Origin: Eubacterium sp.
GTDB lineage: Bacteria; Bacillota; Clostridia; Lachnospirales; Lachnospiraceae
Direction of reading: 5' to 3'
Length of the DNA stretch: 55,755 nucleotides
Assembly: GCA_024696635.1 (NCBI GenBank)
Contig: JAILGP010000085.1
Span: 1 to 55,755 of the forward strand
The translations under genes and the position numbers were made by a program. Below, piece by piece: positions 8,628 through 17,849 of the stretch. Within the stretch, counting starts at the first letter, position 1. Each line of letters begins with the position of its first letter. The notes under the pieces are model-generated. The model did not search any database. It was not told the origin of the DNA and worked only from the letters and a program-made list of their open reading frames with translations.

Positions 8628-8909
8628 TTATTCCCAGAAATTATCTTCTTCAATAACTCTTATTTCAAGATAATCGAATTCTACTGATTCCATAAAGCTT
8701 ACTGGTTGAAATCTTGTCATGGAATGATCTATAAATTCTTTCTTGTTTACGTCGTGCCAGATTGGTATAGGAAGATCAAATTCCTGGCATATCATTTCAA
8801 GTGATTTATATACCTTTTTGGTCCTGCTAAGTTTCTTATCATTCAGGCTTATTACGGTGTCCTTTATCATATGATTATCTTTAATTACTTTTCCCCATAT
8901 TCTAAACAT
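8628..8909 (-). CDS. Conserved Lachnospiraceae hypothetical protein, 93 aa
   Basis: A compact soluble protein with no signal or membrane segment. The start has an excellent AAAGGAGA ribosome site upstream on the minus strand. Visible features are a mixed-charge N-terminal half (RIWGKVIKDNHMIKDTVI), the pair PIPIWHDVN in the middle, and an acidic C-terminus (FDYLEIRVIEED). I recall similar small proteins across Lachnospiraceae, usually annotated as hypothetical, with the tract 'RIWGKVIK...TRF...FDYLEI' conserved. The function is unknown. It is a single gene converging on the YigZ gene and divergent from htrA. Confidence 0.78.
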   Translation of the reverse strand: MFRIWGKVIKDNHMIKDTVISLNDKKLSRTKKVYKSLEMICQEFDLPIPIWHDVNKKEFIDHSMTRFQPVSFMESVEFDYLEIRVIEEDNFWE

Positions 8910-9065
8910 GAATGTCTCCTTTTTGATTAGGTGAATTAATAAAATAAAACAAAAATAAATTCTTGAAATATGATACTTTATTTATGTTTTTAATTCTTAA
9001 AAATGACACAAAAATGATGCCATTTTGTTACTAAAAAATATCATAATAAGCCACAGTATAACATA

Positions 9066-9111
9066 AATGTCCCTTAAAAGAAATTTTAAAAAATAAAGAC
9101 TAAAGGACATT
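9066..9111 (+). promoter_or_regulatory. Inverted repeat in the leader of the HtrA gene
   Basis: AATGTCC(C)TT (9066-9075) is complementary to AAGGACATT (9103-9111) with one bulged C and an A-rich loop of 27 bases. No T-run follows, so it is not a terminator. It lies about 80 bases before the htrA start in a 278-base AT-rich divergent intergenic region with no other clear signal. It could be an mRNA hairpin or a protein site. Confidence 0.25.
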
Positions 9112-9187
9112 GGGTTAGAGCTATTAAATTAGATGCTTTAATCAAGAGATTTTATTAAGAGTCATTAATCAGGAAGGAAGTGTTTTT

Positions 9188-10924
9188 ATGTCAGATGAGT
9201 ACAATTCAAACAGTCTTAATCAAGAACATAAGGTGGAACCTATAGATCCTAGAGGGGATTCTTCGGGTCAAACCTCAGGTGGCACTAATATTTATGATTA
9301 TGGAAATACCGGTAACTATAGTGGACAAAGTGGTTATGGTAATACATCTGGTTACAGTGGACAGTCTGGTTATAATGGAACAAGTGGATATTTTGCTAAT
9401 TTAAATAATAAACCAGATTATTCTTATGATGATAATAGAAATAATATATATAGAGATAATGCTTCTAGTGATAAAAAAGTTGGGGCAGAGAATAAAAACA
9501 ATATTAATAGGGAAAAGAAATCTGCTAATAAGAAGGTGAATTCAAAATCTAAATCAAAAGATTCCTTTGCTAAAAAGCTTGGACTTACCAGCCTGCTTGC
9601 TCTGGTTTTTGGACTTGTGGCAGGGGGTGTATTTCAGGGTATAAATTATGGAGCTGATAAGCTTAAAAACAGGGGACAGGAGATTCAATCTGAGGCTGAT
9701 GCAGAGGATGAATATAGTGCTCTTGAAGATGATGATAATGATAAAGAAGATATAGATGATAAGGGTTCAGATTCTGAAGAAGTTGCTGATGCAAATACAG
9801 ATGAAAGCCAGACTGAAGAAATTGAAGATAGTCAGGATGAGGAGTCACAGGAAGACTTAAATCAAGACTTAAATCAAGAAGAAAATCATGATGAAATTTC
9901 TATTACAGATAATTCTGGTAAAGATGGTATAGAACAGCAGGAAATAGTTCAGGGATCATCTTCAGCTACTCTTGAATATGATGTTTCGGATATAGTTGAG
10001 ATGGCACAACCATCAATAGTATCCATTACAACAGCAGGAACTGAAGTTGTACAGTCATTTTTCCAACAATATGAAAGACCAACAGCAGGAGCTGGCTCTG
10101 GAATAATTATTGGTCAGAATGAAGATTCTCTTTATATTGCAACTAACTATCATGTTATTCAGGGAGCCAATGAAATAAAGGTGGGCTTTAATGATGGTGA
10201 GGTTGTTGATGCTACAGTACAGGGCTATGATGAATCTGCAGATATAGCGGTAGTTTTAGTTAGTCTTTCAGATATGAAGGATTCAACTAAGGATGCAGTA
10301 ACAGTTGCCTGTGTGGGAGATTCTTCCTCTCTTCAGGTAGGTGAACCTGCTATAGCAATAGGAAATGCACTTGGTTATGGTCAGTCAGTAACTGTAGGCT
10401 ATATAAGTGCTCTCAATAGAAGTATAGAAGGCTCTGAAGGTACATTTATACAGACAGATGCAGCTATTAATCCTGGAAATTCTGGAGGAGCTCTTATTAA
10501 TTCCAAGGGTCAGGTTATAGGAATTAACTCAGTTAAATATGTAGATAGTACTGTTGAGGGAATGGGCTTCTCTATACCAATCAATCTTGCTATGACAATT
10601 ATTAACGACATAGTATCTGGTGAACAAAAACAGGAAGCATATCTTGGCATATCCGGAGTTGATATTACAAAGGAATATTCTATGGTATATGGATTCCCTA
10701 TGGGGATTTATGTAAAGGATATAGAATCTGGTTCAGTTGCAGAAAGCTCAGACCTTCATACAGGTGACATTATAGTTGAATTTGATGGTCAGGAAGTTTA
10801 TACTAGTGAAGAACTTCAGTCTCTTATTAAGAGTAAGACGGCTGGAGATACTATAGAAATGGTAGTCTATAGGGCTGATGATATGGGACAATATGAGAAA
10901 GTGACAGTAAGTATAACATTTTAA
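9188..10924 (+). CDS. htrA: HtrA/DegP-like membrane-anchored serine protease with PDZ domain
   Basis: 578 residues. Order: a cytoplasmic disordered N-terminus (1-125) with Gly/Tyr/Ser/Gln repeats at 42-68; one membrane helix at about 131-154 (LTSLLALVFGLVAGGV); a very acidic extracellular linker at about 165-245; a trypsin-like domain with catalytic His322 (NYHV), Asp352 (DIAV) and Ser432 (GNSGG); and one PDZ domain from about 490 to the end. This is the Firmicutes HtrA layout, in which the protease degrades or refolds misfolded proteins outside the membrane. The spacing of the triad matches active DegP-type enzymes. RBS AGGAAGGAAG at 9171-9180. No CssRS-type two-component system is adjacent. 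Confidence 0.94.
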   Translation: MSDEYNSNSLNQEHKVEPIDPRGDSSGQTSGGTNIYDYGNTGNYSGQSGYGNTSGYSGQSGYNGTSGYFANLNNKPDYSYDDNRNNIYRDNASSDKKVGAENKNNINREKKSANKKVNSKSKSKDSFAKKLGLTSLLALVFGLVAGGVFQGINYGADKLKNRGQEIQSEADAEDEYSALEDDDNDKEDIDDKGSDSEEVADANTDESQTEEIEDSQDEESQEDLNQDLNQEENHDEISITDNSGKDGIEQQEIVQGSSSATLEYDVSDIVEMAQPSIVSITTAGTEVVQSFFQQYERPTAGAGSGIIIGQNEDSLYIATNYHVIQGANEIKVGFNDGEVVDATVQGYDESADIAVVLVSLSDMKDSTKDAVTVACVGDSSSLQVGEPAIAIGNALGYGQSVTVGYISALNRSIEGSEGTFIQTDAAINPGNSGGALINSKGQVIGINSVKYVDSTVEGMGFSIPINLAMTIINDIVSGEQKQEAYLGISGVDITKEYSMVYGFPMGIYVKDIESGSVAESSDLHTGDIIVEFDGQEVYTSEELQSLIKSKTAGDTIEMVVYRADDMGQYEKVTVSITF

Positions 10925-10957
10925 AAACAGTTTCCTTAGACTAAATGGTCGATTATT

Positions 10958-12091
10958 ATGTATAAACTTATTACAAGAGATGGAATGGCTAAGAGGGCGG
11001 ATTTTGACACGCCCCATGGGGTTATTCATACACCCATGTTCATGAATGTAGCTACTGCTGCGGCAATAAAGGGTGCGGTCTCCGCCGCAGACCTTGAAAA
11101 TATAAAAACTGAGGTAATGCTATGTAATACATATCATATGCATGTACGCCCCGGTGAAGAGATAGTGTATAAAATAGGCGGGCTTCATAGGTTAACAACC
11201 TGGAGCCGGCCTATTCTTACTGATTCGGGAGGATTTCAGGTCTTCTCTCTGGCTAAGCTCCGTAATATAAAAGAGGAGGGCGTTACATTTCACTCCCATA
11301 TAGACGGAAGAAAGATATTTATGGGGCCAGAGGAGAGTATGACAATTCAGTCTAAGCTTGGTTCTACTATAGCTATGGCCTTTGATGAGTGTCCACCTGC
11401 AAAGGCTGAAAGAAAGTATATAGAGGCATCTGTTGCAAGGACCCAGAGGTGGCTGATCAGATGTAAGGAAAAAATGGATTATCTAAACAGTTTGGAGGAA
11501 ACCATTAATAAGGAGCAAATGTTATTTGGTATTAATCAGGGTGGAATATTTGATGATGTCCGTATAGATAATGCCAAAAGAATAGCAGAGCTTGATCTTC
11601 CGGGATATGCATTGGGTGGACTTGCTGTTGGTGAAAGTCATGAAGAAATGTACCATATTCTGGACGTAACTGTACCGCATCTTCCAATGGAAAAGCCTAC
11701 ATATCTTATGGGGGTTGGAACTCCGGAGAATATTCTTGAGGCTGTAGACAGGGGAGTGGATTTCTTTGACTGTGTTTATCCATCTAGAAATGGCAGACAT
11801 GGACAGGTATTTACTAATCATGGTAAAATGAATCTGAAAAATCAACGTTACGAACTGGATATGAGACTTATAGATGAGGAGTGTAATTGTCCTACTTGCA
11901 GACGCTACTCCAGAGCTTATATAAGACATCTCCTAAAGAGAGATGAAATGCTGGGGCTTAGATTATGCGTACTTCATAATTTATACTATTATAATAATAT
12001 GATGGAAGAAATAAGGAATGCTATAGAGACTCATACCTGGAAGGAATATAAGAATAAGAAATTGGCAGGATTTGCTGAGGGAGAAGAATAA
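10958..12091 (+). CDS. tgt: tRNA-guanine transglycosylase (queuine tRNA-ribosyltransferase)
   Basis: 377 residues, normal for bacterial Tgt. The enzyme swaps guanine for preQ1 at position 34 of GUN-anticodon tRNAs. Visible are the DSGGFQ motif with the proton-acceptor Asp, substrate-specificity motifs GGLAVGE, the nucleophile Asp in DFFDCVYPSRNGRHG, and the C-terminal zinc site (CNCPTC followed by His in YIRHL). There is no obvious ribosome site ahead of the ATG. Its stop is five bases before the TM2 gene start, so the two are probably co-transcribed. No queA is in the window. Confidence 0.96.
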   Translation: MYKLITRDGMAKRADFDTPHGVIHTPMFMNVATAAAIKGAVSAADLENIKTEVMLCNTYHMHVRPGEEIVYKIGGLHRLTTWSRPILTDSGGFQVFSLAKLRNIKEEGVTFHSHIDGRKIFMGPEESMTIQSKLGSTIAMAFDECPPAKAERKYIEASVARTQRWLIRCKEKMDYLNSLEETINKEQMLFGINQGGIFDDVRIDNAKRIAELDLPGYALGGLAVGESHEEMYHILDVTVPHLPMEKPTYLMGVGTPENILEAVDRGVDFFDCVYPSRNGRHGQVFTNHGKMNLKNQRYELDMRLIDEECNCPTCRRYSRAYIRHLLKRDEMLGLRLCVLHNLYYYNNMMEEIRNAIETHTWKEYKNKKLAGFAEGEE

Positions 12092-12095
12092 AGCT

Positions 12096-12323
12096 ATGGA
12101 AATATTTAAAGCTATGATTAAGGATTTAAAGATGAATAAGACTGTAGCAGGTATACTTGCTATGTTCCTTGGAACTATTGGTATACATTGGTTCTATATG
12201 GGCAAGTGGAAGAGGGGACTTGTATATCTTCTTTTCTTCTGGACTGGTGTTCCGACTATATTGGGTATCCTTGACGGTGCAAGATTTTTTACACAAGTGG
12301 CTGAAGAGGCAGAGGAAGTTTAG
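12096..12323 (+). CDS. TM2-domain small membrane protein
   Basis: 75 residues from ATG 12096, chosen because GAGGGAGAAG at 12077-12086 fits it; an in-frame TTG at 12072 inside tgt is less likely. It has two hydrophobic segments joined by a short basic loop: VAGILAMFLGTIGIHWFYMG, then KRGLVYLLFFWTGVPTILGILDG. The GxxGxHxFY and LxDG hallmarks of the TM2 domain are present. The family function is poorly defined in bacteria. It follows tgt directly. Confidence 0.85.
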   Translation: MEIFKAMIKDLKMNKTVAGILAMFLGTIGIHWFYMGKWKRGLVYLLFFWTGVPTILGILDGARFFTQVAEEAEEV

Positions 12324-12402
12324 TAAGGGTGCATAATTGCTTTAAAGTGATTATTGGGTTATAATGTAAGTTGGTTTAAAAGTGCCGGAAGGAGGTTTAT
12401 GT

Positions 12403-12732
12403 ATGAGTGATTCAATACATGTATCTGATGATGTTGTTTCCAGCATAGCTGGTCTTGCAGTCACTGAGGTTGATGGTGTAGCCAAGCTGACAGGTGACAT
12501 AACAAGGGATCTCATAGCAAAGCTGGGTAAGAATAATCTGTCCAATGGAATCAAGATTGAAAAGGAGGAGGACCTCCTTACCGTTAATGTTAGTGTCGAG
12601 ATTAAATTTGGCTATAACATAATGGAGGTATCTAAAGAGATTCAGGAAAAGGTAAGACAGACTCTTCTTACTATGACTGGACTTGAATGTAAAACAGTAA
12701 ATGTAAGAGTTTCCGGAATTGATTTTGCCTGA
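12403..12732 (+). CDS. Asp23/Gls24 family envelope stress protein
   Basis: 109 residues from the ATG at 12403, which has a strong GGAAGGAGG at 12387-12395. Asp23/Gls24 proteins form membrane-proximal filaments or cell-envelope stress factors in Firmicutes. The family pattern is seen: IHVSDDVVSSIAGLAVTEVDGV at the N-terminus, then VNVSVEIKFGYNIMEVSKEIQEKV and the closing VNVRVSGIDF. It sits directly before nusB, the usual place for this gene in clostridia. Confidence 0.92.
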   Translation: MSDSIHVSDDVVSSIAGLAVTEVDGVAKLTGDITRDLIAKLGKNNLSNGIKIEKEEDLLTVNVSVEIKFGYNIMEVSKEIQEKVRQTLLTMTGLECKTVNVRVSGIDFA

Positions 12733-12806
12733 AGCCTCTTAGATTTATCGTTTAAGATCATTATTGGCTTAGGCCATTATTAATATATAATACCGTGAGG
12801 ATAATT

Positions 12807-13268
12807 ATGACCAGACATGAATTAAGAGAAAGAATATTCAAGACAATTTTTCAGATACCATTTTATGATGGTGATATTCCTGAACTTCCAGATGATATTC
12901 CTAACAATGTTATAAGTAATAATCAAAATGGTTCGGAGGATTCATCAGATAATACTTCTTTTGATGAAGAAGAGATTATACCTGAATTAAGTTTAAAAGA
13001 TAAGCTTTATGTTTCCCAAAAGGTTTCCGGAATTCAGGATAATCTTGAAGAGATAGATAAAATAATTGTGGAACATTGTAAGAATTGGAAGTTTAATCGT
13101 ATTGGTAAGGCTGAGCTTGCTATTCTCAGACTTGCTGTTTATGAAATCAAATATGATGAAGATATTCCTGACAGGGTGGCTGTAAATGAAGCTATAGAGC
13201 TGGCCAAGGTTTATGGAACAGATAAAGCATCCGGCTTTGTTAATGGTGTTCTTTCTGGATTGATTTAA
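12807..13268 (+). CDS. nusB: Transcription antitermination factor NusB
   Basis: 153 residues from ATG 12807 (MTRHELRE is the canonical NusB start; GTGAGGA upstream serves as ribosome site). NusB binds boxA RNA with NusE/S10 for rRNA antitermination, and a boxA-like element is present ahead of the 16S gene in this window. An all-helical fold is expected, with C-terminal motifs RIGKAELAILRLAVYEI and DRVAVNEAIELAKVYGTDKASGFVNGVLSGL. An acidic Asn/Asp/Ser-rich insert at about 28-65 is longer than in most NusB proteins. Confidence 0.93.
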   Translation: MTRHELRERIFKTIFQIPFYDGDIPELPDDIPNNVISNNQNGSEDSSDNTSFDEEEIIPELSLKDKLYVSQKVSGIQDNLEEIDKIIVEHCKNWKFNRIGKAELAILRLAVYEIKYDEDIPDRVAVNEAIELAKVYGTDKASGFVNGVLSGLI

Positions 13269-13330
13269 TTAATTATTTAAAGAGACTATATAGCATTTAA
13301 CTTAAAGATATTACTTAGTGGAATTAGATA

Positions 13331-14599
13331 ATGGAAATAAGAAACGGGAAAAAAGTATATACTGTAAGTGAAATTAATGATGAAGTATCTGATTATTTGA
13401 AGAATAATCCTGAGTTTACAAATGTAACTGTAAAGGGTGAAATTTCTAATTGTACTTTTCAACAGTCCAGGGGGCATTATTACTTTACTATAAAGGATAG
13501 TGGCTCTATACTTAATTGCGTTTTTTTTAAGGGATATGCCCAGTTTCTTGACTATAAACTGCAGAATGGAATGCAGATTTATGCCAGTGGTAAGCTGGAT
13601 ATATATAAGGAAAGTGGAAAATATCAGCTTTATGTAACAAAGGTTGAAAAGAGAGATGATAAGGGGGCAATTTTTAAAGCCTATCAGGAACTTAAGGCCA
13701 GACTTGCTGAAGAAGGTCTCTTTGACTTTGAACATAAGCTTACTATCCCCAAATATCCTAAGGCTATTGGTATTGTTACATCTCAGGATGGAGCGGTAGT
13801 ACATGATATTATAGAAGAGGCCTACAAAAGAAATCCTTATGTTCAGTTTTATCTTTATCCTGTACAGGTTCAGGGAAAGGGTTCTCCTGAATCTGTTGTA
13901 AGAGGAATAGATTATTTCGAGAAAATGGGAGTTGATACTATTATCCTCGGAAGAGGAGGTGGTTCCTCTGAGGAGCTGGGAGCCTTTGATACGGAGCTTG
14001 TAGCCAGACGTGTATATGAATGTAAAATACCTACTATAGCGGCAACTGGTCATGCGATTCATAATACCTTGGCGGATTATGCGGCTGATGAGAGAGCAAC
14101 AACACCAACGCAAGCTGGTGAAAAGGCTGTTTCAGATGTAATGACTACCATAAGACAGATAGATAAAAGTCGTGAAAACATGGATCGTTTTATTAATCTT
14201 AAGGTGAGAAATTACAAAACCAGACTTTTGGGGCTTAAGTCATCCATAGAAGCTAAGGCTCCGGCAAAGCAGCTTGAAGAAAAGAAAAATATAGTTGATA
14301 GATATTATATGAACTATACAAGATTGATTGAAAAAAAGTTTAATAGTAAACTAAATGATTATAATATGCAGTTAGATCATCTTAAGACTTTTATGGATAA
14401 AAAGTTTGAATCCCGTAAGAGGAGGTTTGACCTTGCCCTTGCAAGAATGGATGGGCTTAGTCCTACAGCTAAGCTTAGAGGTGGTTATGGATATATAGAG
14501 ACTGATGGACAACCTGTAACTTCTGTATCCGAGGTTAAATCAGGAGATAGGATAAATATTCTTCTTCATGACGGAAGTATTCCTGCCATAGTTGAATAA
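13331..14599 (+). CDS. xseA: Exodeoxyribonuclease VII large subunit
   Basis: 422 residues. It has an N-terminal OB-fold (about 8-100, including VTVKGEISNCTFQQSRGHYYFTIKD), the catalytic domain with the GRGGGSSEELGAFD signature at about 205-218 and the DYAADERATTPTQA motif, then a long helical coiled coil that contacts XseB, and a C-terminal segment ending in YGYIET. With XseB it degrades single-stranded DNA. It is 38 bases from xseB and belongs to the nusB-to-recN run. Confidence 0.96.
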   Translation: MEIRNGKKVYTVSEINDEVSDYLKNNPEFTNVTVKGEISNCTFQQSRGHYYFTIKDSGSILNCVFFKGYAQFLDYKLQNGMQIYASGKLDIYKESGKYQLYVTKVEKRDDKGAIFKAYQELKARLAEEGLFDFEHKLTIPKYPKAIGIVTSQDGAVVHDIIEEAYKRNPYVQFYLYPVQVQGKGSPESVVRGIDYFEKMGVDTIILGRGGGSSEELGAFDTELVARRVYECKIPTIAATGHAIHNTLADYAADERATTPTQAGEKAVSDVMTTIRQIDKSRENMDRFINLKVRNYKTRLLGLKSSIEAKAPAKQLEEKKNIVDRYYMNYTRLIEKKFNSKLNDYNMQLDHLKTFMDKKFESRKRRFDLALARMDGLSPTAKLRGGYGYIETDGQPVTSVSEVKSGDRINILLHDGSIPAIVE

Positions 14600-14637
14600 T
14601 ATTTTTGCTTTGATTTGAATATATAAGGGGACAATTC

Positions 14638-14871
14638 ATGGGTACTACTAATAATAATGAAAATAATAATTTTGATGATTTTGATTTAGAAGCAGCTCTT
14701 TCCAGAATGGATGAAATTAATACACTTCTTAGTCGTGAAGGAACCTCCCTTCAGGAATCATTAGAGCTTTATAAGGAGGGGGTTGCTCTTGCCGGAGAGT
14801 GTAAGAAAAGACTTGAGGGTGTAGAAAAGCAACTTAAAATTATTAATCCTGAGGGACAGCAGAATGACTGA
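14638..14871 (+). CDS. xseB: Exodeoxyribonuclease VII small subunit
   Basis: 77 residues. After an Asn-rich N-terminal tail the two-helix XseB core is seen: LEAALSRMDEINTLL, then SLQESLELYKEGVALAGECKKRLEGVEKQL. Several small subunits bind each XseA. Its 3' end overlaps the next gene by eight bases, which implies translational coupling. Confidence 0.94.
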   Translation: MGTTNNNENNNFDDFDLEAALSRMDEINTLLSREGTSLQESLELYKEGVALAGECKKRLEGVEKQLKIINPEGQQND

Positions 14872-15913
14872 TCAAAAGATGAGTTCAGAAACAGGCTTGA
14901 TTTCGAATTTAAACCAAGTCGTTTCTTATGTAGAGAAAACAATAAAAAATCATTTACCAGAGGCGGCCGATTATCCAGCTAAGACAATTGAAGCAATGAA
15001 TTATGCTATGTCTGCAGGTGGAAAGAGAATCAGACCGACTCTTATGATGCTTTCATTTAAGGCTTTGGGTGGTGAAGATTATATGGTTGACACACTTAAG
15101 GCTTTCATGTCTGCTATGGAAATGATACATACCCATTCATTGATTCATGATGATCTTCCCGCTCTTGACAATGATTCACTGAGAAGGGGGCGTCCTACTG
15201 TTCATGTACAATATGATGAGGCGATTGGAATTCTTTCCGGTGATGCATTGCTTAATTATGCTTACGAGACAGTTACAAAGTCCTTTTCGGATTCCTCTTT
15301 GGAATTGGAAAAGGCGTTAGATAATGATTTAAATAGTGATTTAAATAGTGATTATTGTATTAAAAAACTCAGTCTTTCTGCTAAGGCACTAAGAAAGCTT
15401 TCTTACTATACGGGCATAGATGGTATGCTTGGAGGTCAAAGTCTTGATGTTGAAAAGACAGGGCTGAGTGTAACAGAGTCAGAAAGAGATTATATTTATC
15501 ATAATAAGACCGGGGCTCTTATTGCAGGCTCTCTTGTGATAGGGGCAGTGCTTGCAGGGGCTGGTGATCAGGCGGTAGCTTCTATGGAAGAAGCTGGCTA
15601 TGCTATAGGTAATGCTTTCCAGGTACAGGATGATATTCTGGATGAAACTGGAAATGAGGTGACTCTTGGTAAAGAGGTTGGACAGGATTCTCGTAACAGT
15701 AAAAATACCTATGTTTCAAGCTATGGACTGGATAAGGCACATCAATATGTTATGGAAGAAACAAAAAAGGCCAATGAGCTTATAAGTGGTCAGCTTAAGA
15801 ATAGGGAAGCTTATAAAACAGAAAAAAAGTCTAAGGATTTAAATATAGATCCACATACAGCCGGAAAAATATTACTTGATTTAGTTAATAGTATGGCTGA
15901 TAGAAATAAATAA
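14864..15913 (+). CDS. ispA: Polyprenyl (farnesyl/geranyl) diphosphate synthase
   Basis: 349 residues, against about 295 for typical IspA. It condenses isopentenyl and allylic diphosphates. The first Asp-rich motif is HDDLPALDND, the second is QDDILDETGNE, and GGKRIRP near the N-terminus binds diphosphate. The extra length comes from an inserted stretch at about 150-180 that contains a tandem DLNS duplication (DNA 15327-15352), and from a longer C-terminal part. It starts inside xseB and lies 19 bases before dxs, so the isoprenoid genes are coupled. Confidence 0.93.
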   Translation: MTDQKMSSETGLISNLNQVVSYVEKTIKNHLPEAADYPAKTIEAMNYAMSAGGKRIRPTLMMLSFKALGGEDYMVDTLKAFMSAMEMIHTHSLIHDDLPALDNDSLRRGRPTVHVQYDEAIGILSGDALLNYAYETVTKSFSDSSLELEKALDNDLNSDLNSDYCIKKLSLSAKALRKLSYYTGIDGMLGGQSLDVEKTGLSVTESERDYIYHNKTGALIAGSLVIGAVLAGAGDQAVASMEEAGYAIGNAFQVQDDILDETGNEVTLGKEVGQDSRNSKNTYVSSYGLDKAHQYVMEETKKANELISGQLKNREAYKTEKKSKDLNIDPHTAGKILLDLVNSMADRNK

Positions 15914-15932
15914 ATTGCCGGGAGTAACTAGT

Positions 15933-17825
15933 ATGTCTATACTGGATCAGATTAATAAAGAAAATGATATAAAAAATATAGAAATGTCTGATATGCCGGC
16001 TCTTGCAGAAGAGATAAGACAATTTCTTATCACAAATGTTGCAAAAACCGGAGGTCATCTTGCCTCCAATCTTGGTGCTGTTGAAATAACCATGGCACTT
16101 CATCTTTGCCTTAATATGCCTAAGGATAAGATTGTGTTCGATGTGGGACATCAATCCTATACACATAAGATTCTTACAGGCAGGAAGGATGATTTCTATA
16201 AGCTTAGACAATTTGGAGGTATCAGTGGCTTTCCTAAGACCTGTGAAAGCCCATGCGATGCATTTAATACAGGACACAGCTCCACATCCATATCTGCTGC
16301 TCTTGGTTTAGCCGAGGCCAGGGATCTTAATGGAGGAGATGAGAGAATATGTGCCGTTATTGGAGATGGCTCTATGACAGGCGGTATGGTTTTTGAAGCT
16401 CTTGATCAGCTTTCAGAACTAAAGTCCGGTTGTCTTATTGTGTTAAATGATAATGAAATGTCAATATCAGAAAATGTTGGCGGCCTTTCCAGCAGCCTCA
16501 GCAAGTTCCGTGTAGGTAAGCCCTATAATGAACTTAAGGTTAATGTCGAAAGTGCCCTTCTTGATATTCCTAGCCTGGGAGATAAGGTGGCTAAGGGTAT
16601 TAAGAAATCCAAGGATTCCATAAAGAATCTTTTGGTTCCAGGAACCATATTTGGAGATATGGGAATAACCTATGTTGGTCCTATTGATGGTCATGATGTG
16701 GAAACCATGAAGGATATTTTTGAAGATGCCTTTAAGCTTAAAAGGCCTGTAATAGTACATGTAAAAACTATTAAAGGAAAGGGATATGGTATTGCAGAAA
16801 GATATCCACAGCATTTTCATGGATTGGGACCATTTGATCCTAAATCAGGTAAAGCCCTTAATCCCAAAAGTGGAAGTACCTATACAGATGTTTTTGCTAC
16901 AAAGCTTATAAGTCTTGGGGCAAAAAAGAAAAATATTGTAGCTATAACTGCTGCAATGGCTTTGGGAACTGGAATTAGACCATTTCAAAAGGCTTATCCT
17001 AACAGAACCTTTGATGTAGGAATAGCAGAACAGCATGCTCTTACATTTGCGGCAGGTCTGGCTAGTGGCGGTATGATACCTATTGTTGCAATATATAGCT
17101 CCTTTCTTCAAAGAGGCTATGATCAGCTTCTACATGATATATGTCTTCAGAGGCTTCATGTAGTAATAATGATTGATCGTTCTGGGATAGTAGGGGAGGA
17201 TGGGGAAACCCATATGGGAATTTATGATACTGCTTATCTTAGAAGCATTCCTAATCTTACTGTTATAGCTCCTAGAGGGGCCAGAGATTTAGAAGAAGCT
17301 ATGGAATATGCTATAAATGCAGAAGGCCCTGTTGCGATAAAGTATCCTAAGGGTAAGGCCTATACGGGTCTTGATGATAAGAGCTTCCAGTATCTTAAGG
17401 GTAAATCAGAGGTTATTAATTTCAGTTCCCAGATAGGAGAAGTTAAGACCAAATCTCTTGCTATTATAGGTGTCGGAAGCATGGTAAGTACTGGTGTAGA
17501 GGTAAGGGATAGGCTTAAGGAAGAAATAGGTTATGAGCCTCAGCTTATAAACCTAAGATTTATTAATCCTCTTGATGAGGATAGGATACGAGAAACTGCT
17601 GATCAATTTGATTTTATTGCCGTTATGGAAGAATCAGTAAGAAGAGGAAGTATAGGTGAGGCAGTGGGATATAATCTGGCCCTTTGCAATAGTAAGGCAA
17701 AGCTTCTCCATTACTGTATTCCTACAGAGGTGGTTCAGCATGGAAGTGTGTCCAGACTTAAGGAATCTATGGGCCTGGATTCGGATTCAATTTATAATGA
17801 CATAATCAATCGTATAAAGATTTAA
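15933..17825 (+). CDS. dxs: 1-deoxy-D-xylulose-5-phosphate synthase
   Basis: 630 residues from ATG 15933 (GGGAG at 15919-15923); an in-frame TTG six codons earlier is less likely. Dxs is the thiamine-diphosphate enzyme that starts the MEP isoprenoid pathway from pyruvate and glyceraldehyde 3-phosphate. The TPP/Mg motif GDGSMTGG (about 144) continues to NDNEMSIS. The central transketolase domain has DVGIAEQHA with the catalytic Glu, and the C-terminal domain begins near 505. It lies next to ispA, a common clostridial order. Confidence 0.97.
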   Translation: MSILDQINKENDIKNIEMSDMPALAEEIRQFLITNVAKTGGHLASNLGAVEITMALHLCLNMPKDKIVFDVGHQSYTHKILTGRKDDFYKLRQFGGISGFPKTCESPCDAFNTGHSSTSISAALGLAEARDLNGGDERICAVIGDGSMTGGMVFEALDQLSELKSGCLIVLNDNEMSISENVGGLSSSLSKFRVGKPYNELKVNVESALLDIPSLGDKVAKGIKKSKDSIKNLLVPGTIFGDMGITYVGPIDGHDVETMKDIFEDAFKLKRPVIVHVKTIKGKGYGIAERYPQHFHGLGPFDPKSGKALNPKSGSTYTDVFATKLISLGAKKKNIVAITAAMALGTGIRPFQKAYPNRTFDVGIAEQHALTFAAGLASGGMIPIVAIYSSFLQRGYDQLLHDICLQRLHVVIMIDRSGIVGEDGETHMGIYDTAYLRSIPNLTVIAPRGARDLEEAMEYAINAEGPVAIKYPKGKAYTGLDDKSFQYLKGKSEVINFSSQIGEVKTKSLAIIGVGSMVSTGVEVRDRLKEEIGYEPQLINLRFINPLDEDRIRETADQFDFIAVMEESVRRGSIGEAVGYNLALCNSKAKLLHYCIPTEVVQHGSVSRLKESMGLDSDSIYNDIINRIKI

Positions 17826-17849
17826 TTATAAGAAATGGATAGCTTTTAA

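Noticed and set aside
8910-9187. Small gene or mobile element remnant in the htrA upstream region
   Set aside because: No open frame with a ribosome site and no terminal repeats, only an isolated hairpin at 9066-9111.
13286-14113. 275-codon open frame on the minus strand
   Set aside because: It lies entirely over xseA, is rich in Ile/Ser/Tyr/Arg as expected for an antisense shadow in AT-rich DNA, and has no ribosome site.
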